This document shows positions 1 to 8,442 of a stretch of DNA of 64,000 nucleotides, one piece after another (within the stretch, counting starts at the first letter, position 1; every line of letters starts with the position of its first letter). The DNA is from Heyndrickxia sporothermodurans (GTDB taxonomy: Bacteria; Bacillota; Bacilli; Bacillales; Bacillaceae_C), in NCBI RefSeq assembly GCF_016785185.1, contig NZ_JAEKDY010000002.1, one strand, 5' to 3'. Under the pieces are notes generated by a model, which saw only the letters and a list, made by a program, of their open reading frames with translations, had not been told where the DNA came from and did no database searches. The position numbers and the translations under genes were made by a program.

Positions 1-354
<354 letters not shown>

Positions 355-408
355 ATGTTTGAAATAGCTCTAGTTAAAAATTAATTGACGTTTCGTTTTG
401 TTCAGTTT

Positions 409-418
409 TCAAAGATCA
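409..418 (-). promoter_or_regulatory. boxA-like antitermination element of rrn leader
   Basis: On the minus strand the leader contains TGATCTTTGA about 55 nt upstream of the 16S start. This resembles the boxA element at which Nus factors assemble on rRNA transcripts. The surrounding TTTGAAAACTGAAC block is typical of Bacillus rrn leaders. The role is inferred from position and similarity only. Confidence 0.4.
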
Positions 419-450
419 ATCATTACTTCCTTTTAAGAAGCAACTTTTTA

Positions 451-479
451 ACTATATCATTTTAAAAGTTTAATGTCAA
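451..479 (-). promoter_or_regulatory. rrn promoter P2
   Basis: The minus strand shows TTGACA (474-479), a 17-nt spacer and TATAGT (451-456). This near-consensus sigma-A promoter lies about 100 nt upstream of the 16S 5' end. Together with the promoter at 524-552 it forms the tandem arrangement usual for Bacillus rrn operons. Confidence 0.8.
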
Positions 480-523
480 CAACTTTTCGAGTTTGTTTCA
501 ACTTTCATAGAAGCGACTTTTAA

Positions 524-552
524 ATCTTATCATCTTTATAAAATGATGTCAA
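524..552 (-). promoter_or_regulatory. rrn promoter P1
   Basis: The minus strand shows TTGACA (547-552), a 17-nt spacer and TAAGAT (524-529). It sits about 10 nt downstream of the tRNA-Gly gene. No terminator is visible between tRNA-Gly and 16S, so transcription from the tRNA array probably continues into the rRNA operon as well. Confidence 0.75.
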
Positions 553-561
553 TACTTTTTT

Positions 562-635
562 TGGAGCGGGTGATGGGAATCGAACCCACGACAACAGCTT
601 GGAAGGCTGTAGTTTTACCACTAAACTACACCCGC
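562..635 (-). tRNA. tRNA-Gly(TCC)
   Basis: A full cloverleaf reads on the minus strand, with anticodon TCC in the loop CTTCCAA. The T-arm GGTTCGATTCC is present and CCA is encoded. It is the last tRNA of the array before the 16S gene. Confidence 0.96.
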
Positions 636-653
636 ATATTATAATTGTTTTAA

Positions 654-730
654 TGGCGCGCCCGATAGGAGTCGAACCCATAACCTTCTGATCCGTAGTC
701 AGACACTCTATCCAATTGAGCTACGGGCGC
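654..730 (-). tRNA. tRNA-Arg(ACG)
   Basis: This is a complete tRNA on the minus strand with acceptor GCGCCCG/CGGGCGC, anticodon ACG in CTACGGA and encoded CCA. It is part of the ten-tRNA array. Confidence 0.96.
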
Positions 731-768
731 ATTTTTTTAAAAAAGCAATTTACTTTTCTGAAAGACTT

Positions 769-854
<86 letters not shown>

Positions 855-914
855 ATCTTAAAAAGTGACATACAATATAATAACAAACTACTAGATAAAA
901 ATCAATAAGTTTTT

Positions 915-999
915 TGGTGCGGGTGAAGGGAGTCGAACCCCCACGCCCTGCGGCGCCAGATCCTAAGTCTGGTGCGTCTGCCAATTCCGCCACACCCGC
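915..999 (-). tRNA. tRNA-Leu(TAG)
   Basis: This is a class II tRNA on the minus strand with anticodon TAG in CTTAGGA, a long variable arm and encoded CCA. It is the first of two adjacent leucine tRNAs in transcription order. Confidence 0.95.
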
Positions 1000-1009
1000 G
1001 CAAATTTAA

Positions 1010-1085
1010 TGGTGAGCCATGAAGGACTCGAACCTTCGACCCTCTGATTAAAAGTCAGATGCTCTACCGACTGAGCTAATGGCTC
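1010..1085 (-). tRNA. tRNA-Lys(TTT)
   Basis: This is a complete tRNA on the minus strand with acceptor GAGCCAT/ATGGCTC, anticodon TTT and encoded CCA. Its first 26 nt are repeated exactly 160 bp upstream in transcription order (1220-1245); see the separate entry. Confidence 0.96.
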
Positions 1086-1219
1086 TACATGAATATAAAT
1101 ATGAAGTTTTATTTAATCTGAACTAGGTTAAGCATCTACGACGTCCCAATCTCAGAAAGATCATTCAAGTTGCAGCTCGATTGGTACGCTGAAGCTTCCC
1201 TTCGAAGTTTAGTCGTTCG

Positions 1220-1245
1220 TGCTCTACCGACTGAGCTAATGGCTC
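1220..1245 (-). pseudogene. duplicated 5' half of tRNA-Lys
   Basis: Twenty-six bases are identical to the acceptor 5' strand, D-arm and first anticodon-stem base of the intact tRNA-Lys at 1010-1085, at a distance of exactly 160 bp. Identity stops abruptly inside the anticodon stem, so no tRNA can form from it. The 134 bp between the copies (1086-1219) hold no ORF and no complete tRNA that I recognise. The copy may be a remnant of a tandem duplication, or of insertion and excision at the tRNA. Confidence 0.8.
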
Positions 1246-1264
1246 GAATAAAAAAATAAAAAAA

Positions 1265-1339
1265 TGGCTGGGCTAGCTGGATTCGAACCAACGAATGACG
1301 GAGTCAAAGTCCGTTGCCTTACCACTTGGCTATAGCCCA
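1265..1339 (-). tRNA. tRNA-Gln(TTG)
   Basis: This is a complete tRNA on the minus strand with acceptor TGGGCTA/TAGCCCA, anticodon TTG in CTTTGAC and encoded CCA. Confidence 0.95.
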
Positions 1340-1355
1340 ATATCATTTTTTAAAA

Positions 1356-1432
1356 TGGCGGTCCGGACGGGACTCGAACCCGCGACCTCCTGCGTGACAG
1401 GCAGGCATTCTAACCAGCTGAACTACCGGACC
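1356..1432 (-). tRNA. tRNA-Asp(GTC)
   Basis: This is a complete tRNA on the minus strand with acceptor GGTCCGG/CCGGACC, anticodon GTC in CTGTCAC and encoded CCA. Confidence 0.96.
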
Positions 1433-1452
1433 AAAACTATTATTTATAACAA

Positions 1453-1524
1453 TGACCCGTACGGGATTCGAACCCGTGTTACCGCCGTGAAAGGGCGGTG
1501 TCTTAACCGCTTGACCAACGGGCC
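1453..1524 (-). tRNA. tRNA-Glu(TTC), CCA not encoded
   Basis: The tRNA reads on the minus strand with acceptor GGCCCGT/ACGGGTC and anticodon TTC in CTTTCAC. After the discriminator A the DNA reads TT rather than CCA, so the CCA end must be added by nucleotidyltransferase. Every other tRNA in the array encodes CCA. Confidence 0.94.
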
Positions 1525-1539
1525 ACAAAATTAATTAAC

Positions 1540-1630
1540 TGGCGGAGAAGGAGGGATTTGAACCCTCGCGCCGCTTACGCGACCTACACCCTTAGCAGGG
1601 GCGCCTCTTCAGCCACTTGAGTACTTCCCC
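1540..1630 (-). tRNA. tRNA-Ser(GCT)
   Basis: This is a class II tRNA on the minus strand with a long variable arm, anticodon GCT in CTGCTAA and encoded CCA. Confidence 0.95.
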
Positions 1631-1634
1631 TATA

Positions 1635-1709
1635 TGGCTCCGCAGGTAGGATTCGAACCTACGACCGATCGGTTAACAGCCGATAGCTCTACCACTGAGC
1701 TACTGCGGA
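1635..1709 (-). tRNA. tRNA-Asn(GTT)
   Basis: This is a complete tRNA on the minus strand with acceptor TCCGCAG/CTGCGGA, anticodon GTT in CTGTTAA and encoded CCA. It is the first tRNA transcribed from the promoter at 1738-1766. Confidence 0.96.
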
Positions 1710-1737
1710 ATAACATGTCATCTTATCGACTCTTAAA

Positions 1738-1766
1738 ATTATAATTACGATTACACATTAAGTCAA
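1738..1766 (-). promoter_or_regulatory. promoter of tRNA array
   Basis: The minus strand shows TTGACT (1761-1766), a 17-nt spacer and TATAAT (1738-1743), ending about 28 nt upstream of tRNA-Asn. It is a strong sigma-A promoter that probably drives all ten tRNA genes. Confidence 0.8.
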
Positions 1767-1774
1767 CCCATTTT

Positions 1775-1795
1775 AAAAAGTTTTTTCAAAAACTT
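1775..1795 (-). terminator. weak AT-rich terminator after sprT-like gene
   Basis: The minus strand reads AAGTTTTT-G-AAAAAACTT followed by TTTAAAA just downstream of the SprT-like stop codon. The stem contains almost only A-T pairs, so its strength is doubtful. Confidence 0.4.
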
Positions 1796-1804
1796 ATCAT
1801 ACAC

Positions 1805-2257
1805 TTATTTCATCTCCAATTTCCCCCTGCATTTGCCACAAACAAAACGATCAACATCCACTTTCCTTCTACGTGTAAAAATAGTCTTACACCCTTTACA
1901 GACATATTTATATATTACTTTGGACTTTTTCCTTTGTACACTCTGCAATGGTGAACAGAATCTTGGGGCTTGTACTTCTTTAAGTAATTTTTTGAAATCA
2001 TTGTCGCGATGTTGGTAGCCTTTTCCTTCAAGATGAAGATGATAATGACATAACTCATGTTTGATGATTCCAATCAATTCTTTTTCACCAAATTCAACAT
2101 AATATTTATAGTTTATCTCAATATTATGGTTTTTTAGCAAATATCGCCCACCAGTCGTACGCAGCCTTGAATTAAATAAAGCAACATGTTTAAAAGGTTT
2201 TCCAAAGAACCTTAAAGATATTCGTTCAACTAGTTCTTGAAGCTCTTGATCATTCAT
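1805..2257 (-). CDS. ydcK: SprT-like zinc metallopeptidase-fold protein (YdcK)
   Basis: This 150-residue cytosolic protein belongs to the SprT family, the size of B. subtilis YdcK. The zinc motif HELCH is at residues 67-71 with a further histidine near 83. The C-terminus holds a four-cysteine zinc ribbon (CKGC near 118 and CGKC near 141). I start it at the ATG preceded by GGGGAACGAAAG, 13 codons inside the longest frame. It lies between the tRNA promoter and cmpA, the B. subtilis order. Its substrate is unknown; SPRTN-type relatives cleave DNA-protein crosslinks, but that role is not shown for this bacterial group. Confidence 0.9.
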   Translation of the reverse strand: MNDQELQELVERISLRFFGKPFKHVALFNSRLRTTGGRYLLKNHNIEINYKYYVEFGEKELIGIIKHELCHYHLHLEGKGYQHRDNDFKKLLKEVQAPRFCSPLQSVQRKKSKVIYKYVCKGCKTIFTRRRKVDVDRFVCGKCRGKLEMK

Positions 2258-2342
2258 CTTTCGTTCCCCTTTTTCCATTTTGCGTGAACATGACAAACTA
2301 TTATAGCATATTGTAGATAATACTAAAGGAGGACTTTTGCCT

Positions 2343-2453
2343 ATGCCAACTTGGTTTCAAAATCAAATGCGAAAAGCTTTTTCAGAAAAAAATCGATATC
2401 AAATTAAGCTTCTCAATCAATGTTGGTTTTTTTATCAACAAAAAATTTTATAA
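2343..2453 (+). CDS. cmpA: cortex morphogenetic protein CmpA
   Basis: This 36-residue protein starts [13 protein letters not shown] and contains [13 protein letters not shown], a close match to B. subtilis CmpA. A perfect AAAGGAGG lies 10 nt before the ATG. It is on the plus strand between two minus-strand genes. In B. subtilis CmpA acts in the mother cell as an adaptor that helps ClpXP degrade SpoIVA in cells that misassemble the spore envelope. A weak sigma-E-like -10 (CATATTGT at about 2308-2315) precedes it, but I saw no convincing -35. Identification rests on sequence similarity and position next to tex. Confidence 0.9.
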   Translation: MPTWFQNQMRKAFSEKNRYQIKLLNQCWFFYQQKIL

Positions 2454-2481
2454 CCCAATTATATGACAACTGTATAAATAA

Positions 2482-2505
2482 TTGGCGTGTATGTATACAC
2501 GCCAA
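2482..2505 (-). terminator. terminator between cmpA and tex
   Basis: A perfect 10-bp stem, TTGGCGTGTA/TACACGCCAA, with a 4-nt loop lies between two converging genes. On the minus strand it is followed by TTATTTATA, so it most likely ends tex transcripts. It may also act on cmpA. Confidence 0.65.
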
Positions 2506-2519
2506 CGTTTACAACGCTA

Positions 2520-4691
2520 CTAGCTTTGTAGCATTGTTAATGATAATCTTCCCTTTTGAGTATCCACTTTTTCTACCCAAACAGTGACAATATCCCCTAA
2601 TGAAACTACATCCAAGGGATGTTTCACAAATTTATTACTAAGTTTAGAAATATGAACAAGTCCATCCTCTTTTACTCCGACATCGACAAATGCACCAAAA
2701 TCTACTACATTTCTTACGGTTCCTTGCATTTCCATTCCTACTTTTAAATCTTCTAATTTTAAAATTTCCTTTTTCAGTAGTGGTTTTGGTAATTCATCGC
2801 GAAGGTCGCGCCCCGGACGATTTAATGCATCTATAATATCCTTTAATGTTAACTCACCAATATTTAATTGCTCTGATAATTCACTTAAAGAATAAGAACT
2901 TATCGCTTCTTTTAATTTTTCCGTTCCAATATCGCTAGGTGAACAATTTATTTTTTCCAGCAATGTTTTGACGGCTTGATAATTCTCAGGATGTATAGGA
3001 GTTTTGTCTAACGGATCATCTCCATCAATGATTCTCAAAAAACCAATACTTTGCTCATATGTTTTCGAGCCCAAACGTGGAATTCCTTTTAACTCTTTTC
3101 TGTTGTTAATCTTTCCAGTCTCATTTCTATACTTCACTATATTATTTGCAACTGCTTTACTTAATCCGGAAACATATTGCAATAGTGAGGGGGAGGCAGT
3201 ATTTACATTTACGCCTACTTGGTTTACAGCTGTTTCCACAACAAATGTAAGTGATTCATTTAGTTTCTTTTGGGAGACATCATGTTGATATTGACCCACA
3301 CCAACAGATTTTGGATCAATTTTCACTAACTCTGCTAATGGGTCTTGTAGTCTTCTAGCAATTGATACTGCGCTTCTTTCTTCTACTTGAAGGTCAGGGA
3401 ACTCTTCACGTGCCAAATCAGATGCGGAATATACACTTGCCCCGGCTTCGTTAACAATAATATAAGAAATATCATCATTTATTTCTTTTAGAATTTCAGC
3501 GACAAATTGTTCTGTTTCTTGGGAAGCTGTTCCATTCCCTATTGCAATTACTTCTATTTTAAATTCTTTAATAATATCAATTATTTTCTTTCTTGCTTCT
3601 TCCGGTTTTGCTTTTGGTGGGTGTGGATAGATAACACCGATAAATAAAACTTTACCCGTTTCATCTACTACTGCGAGCTTGCATCCTGTTCGATATGCCG
3701 GATCAACACCGAGCACCTTTTTCCCTTTTAATGGGGGCTGTAATAATAGATTTCTAAGATTTTCGGAAAAAATATGAATCGATTGATCTTCAGCTTTTTC
3801 CGTCAATTCGTTACGAATCTCCCGTTCAATGGAAGGTTGAATTAGTCGTTTATAGCCGTCTTCAATTGCTTCTTTTACATATGGTGTGACACTAGACTGT
3901 TCATTCTTGATCACTTTTCGGAATAGTTGACTAATTATCTTTTCCTGATCCGGTTGAATGTTGACCCGCAGAACATCTTCTTTTTCCCCTCTGTTTAATG
4001 CAAGCACACGATGTGGGACAATCTTTCGTACTGGTTCTTCGTACTGGTAATACATTTCAAACACTTTTTTATCGTCTTTATCTTCTTTTTTTAATGTTGA
4101 TGTAACGATCCCCGTTTTAAATGTCTCTTTCCGTATCCAATCACGAGTAGTTGCATCATCGGAGATCCACTCCGCAATAATATCCTTTGCCCCCATGATT
4201 GCATCTTCAATTGTATGTATTTCTTTTTCCTCGGATACATAATGTGCTGCTTCTTCATTAATATTTTTATCTGATGGATATGTCATCATCCATGTTGCCA
4301 ACGGTTCCAACCCTTTTTCCTTAGCAATCGTCGCTTTTGTCCTTCTTTTTTGTTTATAAGGTCGATATAGATCTTCCACCATTTGAAGCTTATCGGCATT
4401 TAAAATCTTATTTTTTAATTCATCACTTAACTTTCCTTGTTCATCAATTAAACGAATAACTTCTTCTTTGCGTTGTTCTAGATTTTGGATATAGTTCCAT
4501 CGGTCCATAATTGCTCGAATCTGAACCTCGTCTAATGCGCCTGTCATTTCTTTTCGGTAACGAGCGATAAACGGAACGGTATTACCTTCTTCTAGTAATG
4601 CAATGACATTTGAAATTTGTTTGTTCGAAAAAGATAGCTCTTTTGATAAACGTTGCTGCAGTTGGTTCTTTTTTTCAACCGTTTGTTCCAC
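2520..4691 (-). CDS. tex: Tex-family RNA-binding transcription accessory protein (YdcI)
   Basis: This is a 723-residue Tex protein. It has an N-terminal Tex helical region, a YqgF/RuvC-like domain (GVDPAYRTGCKLAVVD, about 325-340), a helix-hairpin-helix region (about 490-560) and a C-terminal S1 RNA-binding domain (about 645-720). Tex proteins bind nucleic acid and affect transcription; the precise role in Bacillus is not settled. The upstream TTG at 4697 sits only 1-2 nt after the ribosome-binding site AGGTG. The GTG at 4691 is spaced 7 nt and gives a start like the B. subtilis protein, so I use it. Confidence 0.93.
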   Translation of the reverse strand: MEQTVEKKNQLQQRLSKELSFSNKQISNVIALLEEGNTVPFIARYRKEMTGALDEVQIRAIMDRWNYIQNLEQRKEEVIRLIDEQGKLSDELKNKILNADKLQMVEDLYRPYKQKRRTKATIAKEKGLEPLATWMMTYPSDKNINEEAAHYVSEEKEIHTIEDAIMGAKDIIAEWISDDATTRDWIRKETFKTGIVTSTLKKEDKDDKKVFEMYYQYEEPVRKIVPHRVLALNRGEKEDVLRVNIQPDQEKIISQLFRKVIKNEQSSVTPYVKEAIEDGYKRLIQPSIEREIRNELTEKAEDQSIHIFSENLRNLLLQPPLKGKKVLGVDPAYRTGCKLAVVDETGKVLFIGVIYPHPPKAKPEEARKKIIDIIKEFKIEVIAIGNGTASQETEQFVAEILKEINDDISYIIVNEAGASVYSASDLAREEFPDLQVEERSAVSIARRLQDPLAELVKIDPKSVGVGQYQHDVSQKKLNESLTFVVETAVNQVGVNVNTASPSLLQYVSGLSKAVANNIVKYRNETGKINNRKELKGIPRLGSKTYEQSIGFLRIIDGDDPLDKTPIHPENYQAVKTLLEKINCSPSDIGTEKLKEAISSYSLSELSEQLNIGELTLKDIIDALNRPGRDLRDELPKPLLKKEILKLEDLKVGMEMQGTVRNVVDFGAFVDVGVKEDGLVHISKLSNKFVKHPLDVVSLGDIVTVWVEKVDTQKGRLSLTMLQS

Positions 4692-4759
4692 TATCAAACA
4701 CCTACTTCTTTAAAATTCACTAACAATCCTGCTATTCATATTTTATCATTTCTTTATAA

Positions 4760-4790
4760 AAGGAAAAAGCTTGCGAATTAACGCAAGCTT
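4760..4790 (-). terminator. terminator of the sigB operon
   Basis: The minus strand has AAGCTTGCG-TTAATT-CGCAAGCTT followed by TTTTCCTTTT. The rsbX stop codon (4778-4780) lies inside the loop, so the gene and the terminator overlap. Confidence 0.85.
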
Positions 4791-5374
4791 CCAATAATGA
4801 ACGTAGAATCATCCTCTTTAGAAAATTGTTTATTTTTTATTTCATTGGCGATTGTTTCAACCGATTGGCAACTTTTTATTAACGTTTTTGTGTTATTAAC
4901 TGTGAAACCATCCGTGTGAAAAAGAAATTTTGAATTTGGTTCATATAAAAAACGTTGTGTACGAATGTTTTGCGGACGCCCGGATAAGAAACCTCTTATT
5001 GGTAAAGGATATATCGCTTTGCCAGTTGGCGTATATAAATAAAAGCGGATATTTCCCACACAACTATATTCGAATTCACGAGTTAAAAAATTCACCTTTA
5101 AAACAGCAACTGCCGCGCCACGTTTTTGTGCGAGCACTTCATTGCAACGTTTCATTAATGTTTCTACATCATCATTTATATTGTCTTTAACTACTTCTAC
5201 AACAGCCGATGACGCTTCATAAGCATAACGACCACTGCCCAATCCATCCGCTAAAACACATAAAAAGTATTCCTCGGTAGCGATAAAATAGTAACTATCT
5301 CCACAATAAGGTTTTCCTTCTTTAGCTGATTGGTAAGCATAAATTTCTACCAACTCTTGCTGCAAATGTTTCAT
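4778..5374 (-). CDS. rsbX: RsbX, serine phosphatase resetting the stressosome
   Basis: This 198-residue protein is a PP2C (SpoIIE-like) phosphatase with the metal-binding LADGLGSG motif near residue 42. In B. subtilis RsbX dephosphorylates RsbS and RsbR and so damps the stress response. It overlaps the end of sigB by 4 nt (ATGA), which indicates translational coupling, and it is the last gene of the operon. Size and position equal those of the B. subtilis gene. Confidence 0.95.
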   Translation of the reverse strand: MKHLQQELVEIYAYQSAKEGKPYCGDSYYFIATEEYFLCVLADGLGSGRYAYEASSAVVEVVKDNINDDVETLMKRCNEVLAQKRGAAVAVLKVNFLTREFEYSCVGNIRFYLYTPTGKAIYPLPIRGFLSGRPQNIRTQRFLYEPNSKFLFHTDGFTVNNTKTLIKSCQSVETIANEIKNKQFSKEDDSTFIIGSLR

Positions 5375-6168
5375 ACCGATGAACTCTTCCTATCTCGTGA
5401 TTCTTCGTTAATTGCATCACGTAATTTCTTAATCGCCTTCCTCTGAATACGAGAAACATGCATTTGAGAAATACCAAGTTTGTCCCCCGTCTCCTTTTGA
5501 CTTAAATTATCTAGATAAGTTAATTGAATAATTTTTCGTTCTCGTTCATTTAAAACATGTAATACTTTATCAAGAACCATACGTTGATTTACTTTTTCAA
5601 AACCTGTATCTTCTTGACCTACTATATCTAAAAGCGTAACAGTACTTCCATCTGAATCAGCTTCAATGGAATGATCGACAGATAGGGCGTGGTAACTTTT
5701 CCCCATTTCCATCGCTTCCAAAACTTCTTCTTCGGATACATCCAACTTTGCAGCAATTTCATCAATTCGGGGGGAGCGCTGCAATAAGACCGTTAGTTCT
5801 TCTGAAGTTGTTTTTATTTTCGGACCTAGTTCCTTAATACGGCGCGGGACGTGCACACTCCAAGTTTTGTCACGTAAGAATCGCTTAATTTCTCCGATAA
5901 TTGTTGGAATAGCAAAGGCTTCGAAGCTTTTCCCATATGAAGCATCATAACGCCTTATAGCCCCAAGTAATCCAAGTATACCAACCTGGAGAATGTCTTC
6001 TTGATATGATTTACCTTTAGAATATTTCCATGAAATGGACTCCACTAATTTTTTGTAATGCATTACAAGTTCATTCTGTGCGTCCATATCCCCGCTTTCT
6101 TGAAATGTCTTTATTAGTCTATTGATTTTTTCTTTTCCATATTGACTAGGTTGAGACAATTCGGGCAT
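5371..6168 (-). CDS. sigB: general stress sigma factor SigB
   Basis: This 265-residue sigma-70 family member has region 2 (GLLGAIRRYD, GKSFEAFAIPTIIGEIKRFLRD), region 3 and a region 4 helix-turn-helix (QKETGDKLGISQMHVSRIQ). It directs the general stress regulon and is held inactive by RsbW. The ATG at 6168 is chosen because AGGTGG precedes it properly and it matches the B. subtilis start. The alternative TTG at 6192 has no site of its own. The 5' end overlaps rsbW by 23 nt. Confidence 0.97.
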   Translation of the reverse strand: MPELSQPSQYGKEKINRLIKTFQESGDMDAQNELVMHYKKLVESISWKYSKGKSYQEDILQVGILGLLGAIRRYDASYGKSFEAFAIPTIIGEIKRFLRDKTWSVHVPRRIKELGPKIKTTSEELTVLLQRSPRIDEIAAKLDVSEEEVLEAMEMGKSYHALSVDHSIEADSDGSTVTLLDIVGQEDTGFEKVNQRMVLDKVLHVLNERERKIIQLTYLDNLSQKETGDKLGISQMHVSRIQRKAIKKLRDAINEESRDRKSSSV

Positions 6169-6619
6169 CGGGCTCCACCTGCTCTCCTTCAAGGTATTTG
6201 GTCATTAAGACCGTTACCCCTTTCTTATAATGAAACCTAACTTCATCCATAAGACTTTCGATTAGGTAAAGCCCCAGGCCTCCTTCACGCATAAACTCAA
6301 CTTTTTCATTCTCATCGTACGGACCCGTTTCTGACTTTGTCTTTTCAACATCGAAGCTTCTGCCTTGATCAGCAATCATTACATCTAAACGATTAGGAAA
6401 GACAGTGAACCCGACAAATATTTCTCCCGCCGCATCTTCCTTATACGCGTGTTGGATTGCATTTGTAATAGCCTCGCTAGTTGCTATTTTTAAATCTTCT
6501 ATCATTTCATATCCAAAACCCATACGGCTTGCAATTCCAGAAAGGGTTAATCTTATGACACCAATATATTCTGGCTTTGCGGGAATCTTCATCTCGATGT
6601 TATCGAATGCCTCCACCAT
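6146..6619 (-). CDS. rsbW: RsbW, anti-sigma-B factor and serine kinase
   Basis: This 157-residue GHKL-type kinase carries the N-box EAITNAIQHA near residue 49 and the G-box GGLGLYLI near 113. It binds SigB to keep it inactive and phosphorylates RsbV. Its start codon overlaps the rsbV stop (TAATG), with GGTGGAG as ribosome-binding site. The tight overlaps keep RsbV, RsbW and SigB in fixed stoichiometry. Confidence 0.97.
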   Translation of the reverse strand: MVEAFDNIEMKIPAKPEYIGVIRLTLSGIASRMGFGYEMIEDLKIATSEAITNAIQHAYKEDAAGEIFVGFTVFPNRLDVMIADQGRSFDVEKTKSETGPYDENEKVEFMREGGLGLYLIESLMDEVRFHYKKGVTVLMTKYLEGEQVEPDARIVST

Positions 6620-6948
6620 TATACTCCACCTTCTACCTCGGTATAAATTTCCATAATATTAGTTAAACCTGTAATATCGAATAACCTTTTTAATCTTTCA
6701 GATAAACCACTTAAATATAGTTTTCCGTTATTTGCGCGGATGCTTTTGAACAGACCAACAAAAACACCTAAGCCTGTACTATCCATATAAGAAACATCCG
6801 ATAAATCAATCGACATCCATATTTCTTCCTTTTCACCATAAGGAACAAGTGATTCCCTTAATTTTGGTGCGGTGTATGCATCAATTTCTCCATTAATTTT
6901 TACTAGAACATGATTTTCACTTTCTTGTATATCAATTGATATGTTCAT
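6619..6948 (-). CDS. rsbV: RsbV, anti-anti-sigma factor
   Basis: This 109-residue STAS-domain protein has the phosphorylation motif MDSTGLGV, with the target serine at about residue 57. In the unphosphorylated state it captures RsbW and frees SigB. I start it at the ATG at 6948, preceded by GAGGTGG, three codons inside the longest frame. The length then equals the B. subtilis protein. It is the first gene behind the internal sigma-B promoter. Confidence 0.97.
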   Translation of the reverse strand: MNISIDIQESENHVLVKINGEIDAYTAPKLRESLVPYGEKEEIWMSIDLSDVSYMDSTGLGVFVGLFKSIRANNGKLYLSGLSERLKRLFDITGLTNIMEIYTEVEGGV

Positions 6949-6985
6949 AACGTCCACCTCATTAAACGTTTATTCTTTTTCTTCT

Positions 6986-7011
6986 TTACCCCGATTATAA
7001 TAAGGCTAAAC
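6986..7011 (-). promoter_or_regulatory. sigma-B promoter of rsbV-rsbW-sigB-rsbX
   Basis: The minus strand reads GTTTAG (7006-7011), a 14-nt spacer and GGGTAA (6986-6991), which closely fits the sigma-B consensus GTTTAA-N12-15-GGGTAT. It lies 5 nt after the rsbU stop codon and about 40 nt before rsbV, exactly where B. subtilis has its autoregulatory promoter. Confidence 0.85.
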
Positions 7012-7015
7012 CTTT

Positions 7016-8023
7016 TTAAATTATTCTTTTTAAAATAATTAAAGTGAAATCATCTCGAAGTTGAAAAGCCTGAAGTCTTTCTAACTCTTTATACACATTC
7101 GTTACAATTTCTTGTGCTGGTAGATGGATATATTTTCCAATTAAATGCGTCAAAGTGTTTCGTTCGATAAATCCCTCATTTGTGCGACACTCGGTGACCC
7201 CATCTGAAAGTAAAATAATGAGATCGTTTTTTTGAATAAATTTTTTATATTGTCGGTATTTAGTATTCTTTTCTATTCCAAGCAATAATCCTTTTGCATA
7301 TAAGTCCGTGAATTCACGTCTGTTTGAGTCATAATAAAATCCCGGTTCATGCCCCGCAGACGAATAGGATAGATAATGATTCAATGGATTATACAATCCA
7401 TAAAACATTGTAATGAACATATTTGGGTCCACATTTTGTTCAACAACCCTATTTAAGCTTTCTAGAATAATATTGGGTTCGCCATTCCCTTGTAAACTGT
7501 CCATCGCATACTTAATCATGGACATACATAATGCAGCAGGGATTCCTTTCCCTATCACATCTGCAATAGCAACACCAATGCATCCATTTTCATCCGTTAC
7601 AAAATGAAAATAGTCCCCACTCATATGTTTAGCAGGTACACTAATAGCCCCTATATCCAAGAAATCCGTTTGTGGAATTTTTGTCCCTAATAAGGTCTTT
7701 TGCATGCTTGCAGCTATTTCTATTTCCGTTTTTAACTCTTGTTGTTGACTTCTTAAGCTTTGATGCTCTCTGTAAGCTAATCCATATCCCATCATTAATT
7801 CAAGAAGAACATCAAAGGACCTAAGAATACTGCTCGGTACGCTCGGTTCAATTTCATGCATTATTGTGCGATGCCAATTAATAATTTCTTCAGGAGATAT
7901 ACGGTATTCAATCGATTTTCGGCTAAGCTGTTGAGCATGATATAACACTTGTTCATTTTGATTTTCTAAATAACTTTTTATAATCTCTTTATATTTTTGT
8001 TCAAGTACTGTTTTAGAGTCCAT
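7016..8023 (-). CDS. rsbU: RsbU, PP2C phosphatase of the environmental stress branch
   Basis: This 335-residue protein has an N-terminal RsbT-binding four-helix domain (about 1-110) and a C-terminal SpoIIE-type PP2C domain with the metal motifs SGDYFHF and VIGKGIPAAL. When bound by RsbT it dephosphorylates RsbV. It starts 14 nt after rsbT with AAAGGAG. Length equals the B. subtilis protein. Confidence 0.96.
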   Translation of the reverse strand: MDSKTVLEQKYKEIIKSYLENQNEQVLYHAQQLSRKSIEYRISPEEIINWHRTIMHEIEPSVPSSILRSFDVLLELMMGYGLAYREHQSLRSQQQELKTEIEIAASMQKTLLGTKIPQTDFLDIGAISVPAKHMSGDYFHFVTDENGCIGVAIADVIGKGIPAALCMSMIKYAMDSLQGNGEPNIILESLNRVVEQNVDPNMFITMFYGLYNPLNHYLSYSSAGHEPGFYYDSNRREFTDLYAKGLLLGIEKNTKYRQYKKFIQKNDLIILLSDGVTECRTNEGFIERNTLTHLIGKYIHLPAQEIVTNVYKELERLQAFQLRDDFTLIILKRII

Positions 8024-8036
8024 AAATTACTCCTTT

Positions 8037-8438
8037 CTAGCGGAGCCATTTGATCGCTATAATAGTCGTACCCTTGTTTGGTGTTGAGTCTATATCAAAT
8101 TCGTCCATAAGGCGTTTGACCCCGGGCAAACCAGCACCTAATCCACCTGACGTAGAGAAACCATCCTCCATTACTTTCCGAATATCATTGATTCCAGGCC
8201 CTTCATCTTTTGCAATGATTTTCAAACCGATTTTTCCATCTTTAATTTCCTTTTCAATACAAATTTGTCCTTGACCGGCATAAAGAAATATATTTCTTGC
8301 CAATTCACTAATCGCTGTTGTAATTCTTGCTTGATCAACTATTCCAAAGTGTAACTCTTTAGCTACGTTTCGACCTAATTGTCGAACCGCAACGATGTCC
8401 CACTCATTTAATATCTCTACGCAGGATTGGAGCTCCAT
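8037..8438 (-). CDS. rsbT: RsbT, serine/threonine kinase of the stressosome
   Basis: This 133-residue GHKL kinase has the motifs ISELARNIF, DEGPGI and GLGAGLPGVKRL. RsbT is held by the RsbR/RsbS stressosome, phosphorylates both on stress, then leaves to activate RsbU. The start follows rsbS by 4 nt, with GGGGGAT as ribosome-binding site. Confidence 0.96.
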   Translation of the reverse strand: MELQSCVEILNEWDIVAVRQLGRNVAKELHFGIVDQARITTAISELARNIFLYAGQGQICIEKEIKDGKIGLKIIAKDEGPGINDIRKVMEDGFSTSGGLGAGLPGVKRLMDEFDIDSTPNKGTTIIAIKWLR

Positions 8439-8442
8439 AAAG

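Noticed and set aside
1086..1219. A further tRNA or known small RNA in the spacer between tRNA-Lys copies
   Set aside because: No cloverleaf, no T-arm motif and no recognised RNA family was visible.
1295..1534. Open frames on both strands across 1295-1534
   Set aside because: They cover the tRNA-Gln, tRNA-Asp and tRNA-Glu genes; tRNA clusters often give such chance frames.
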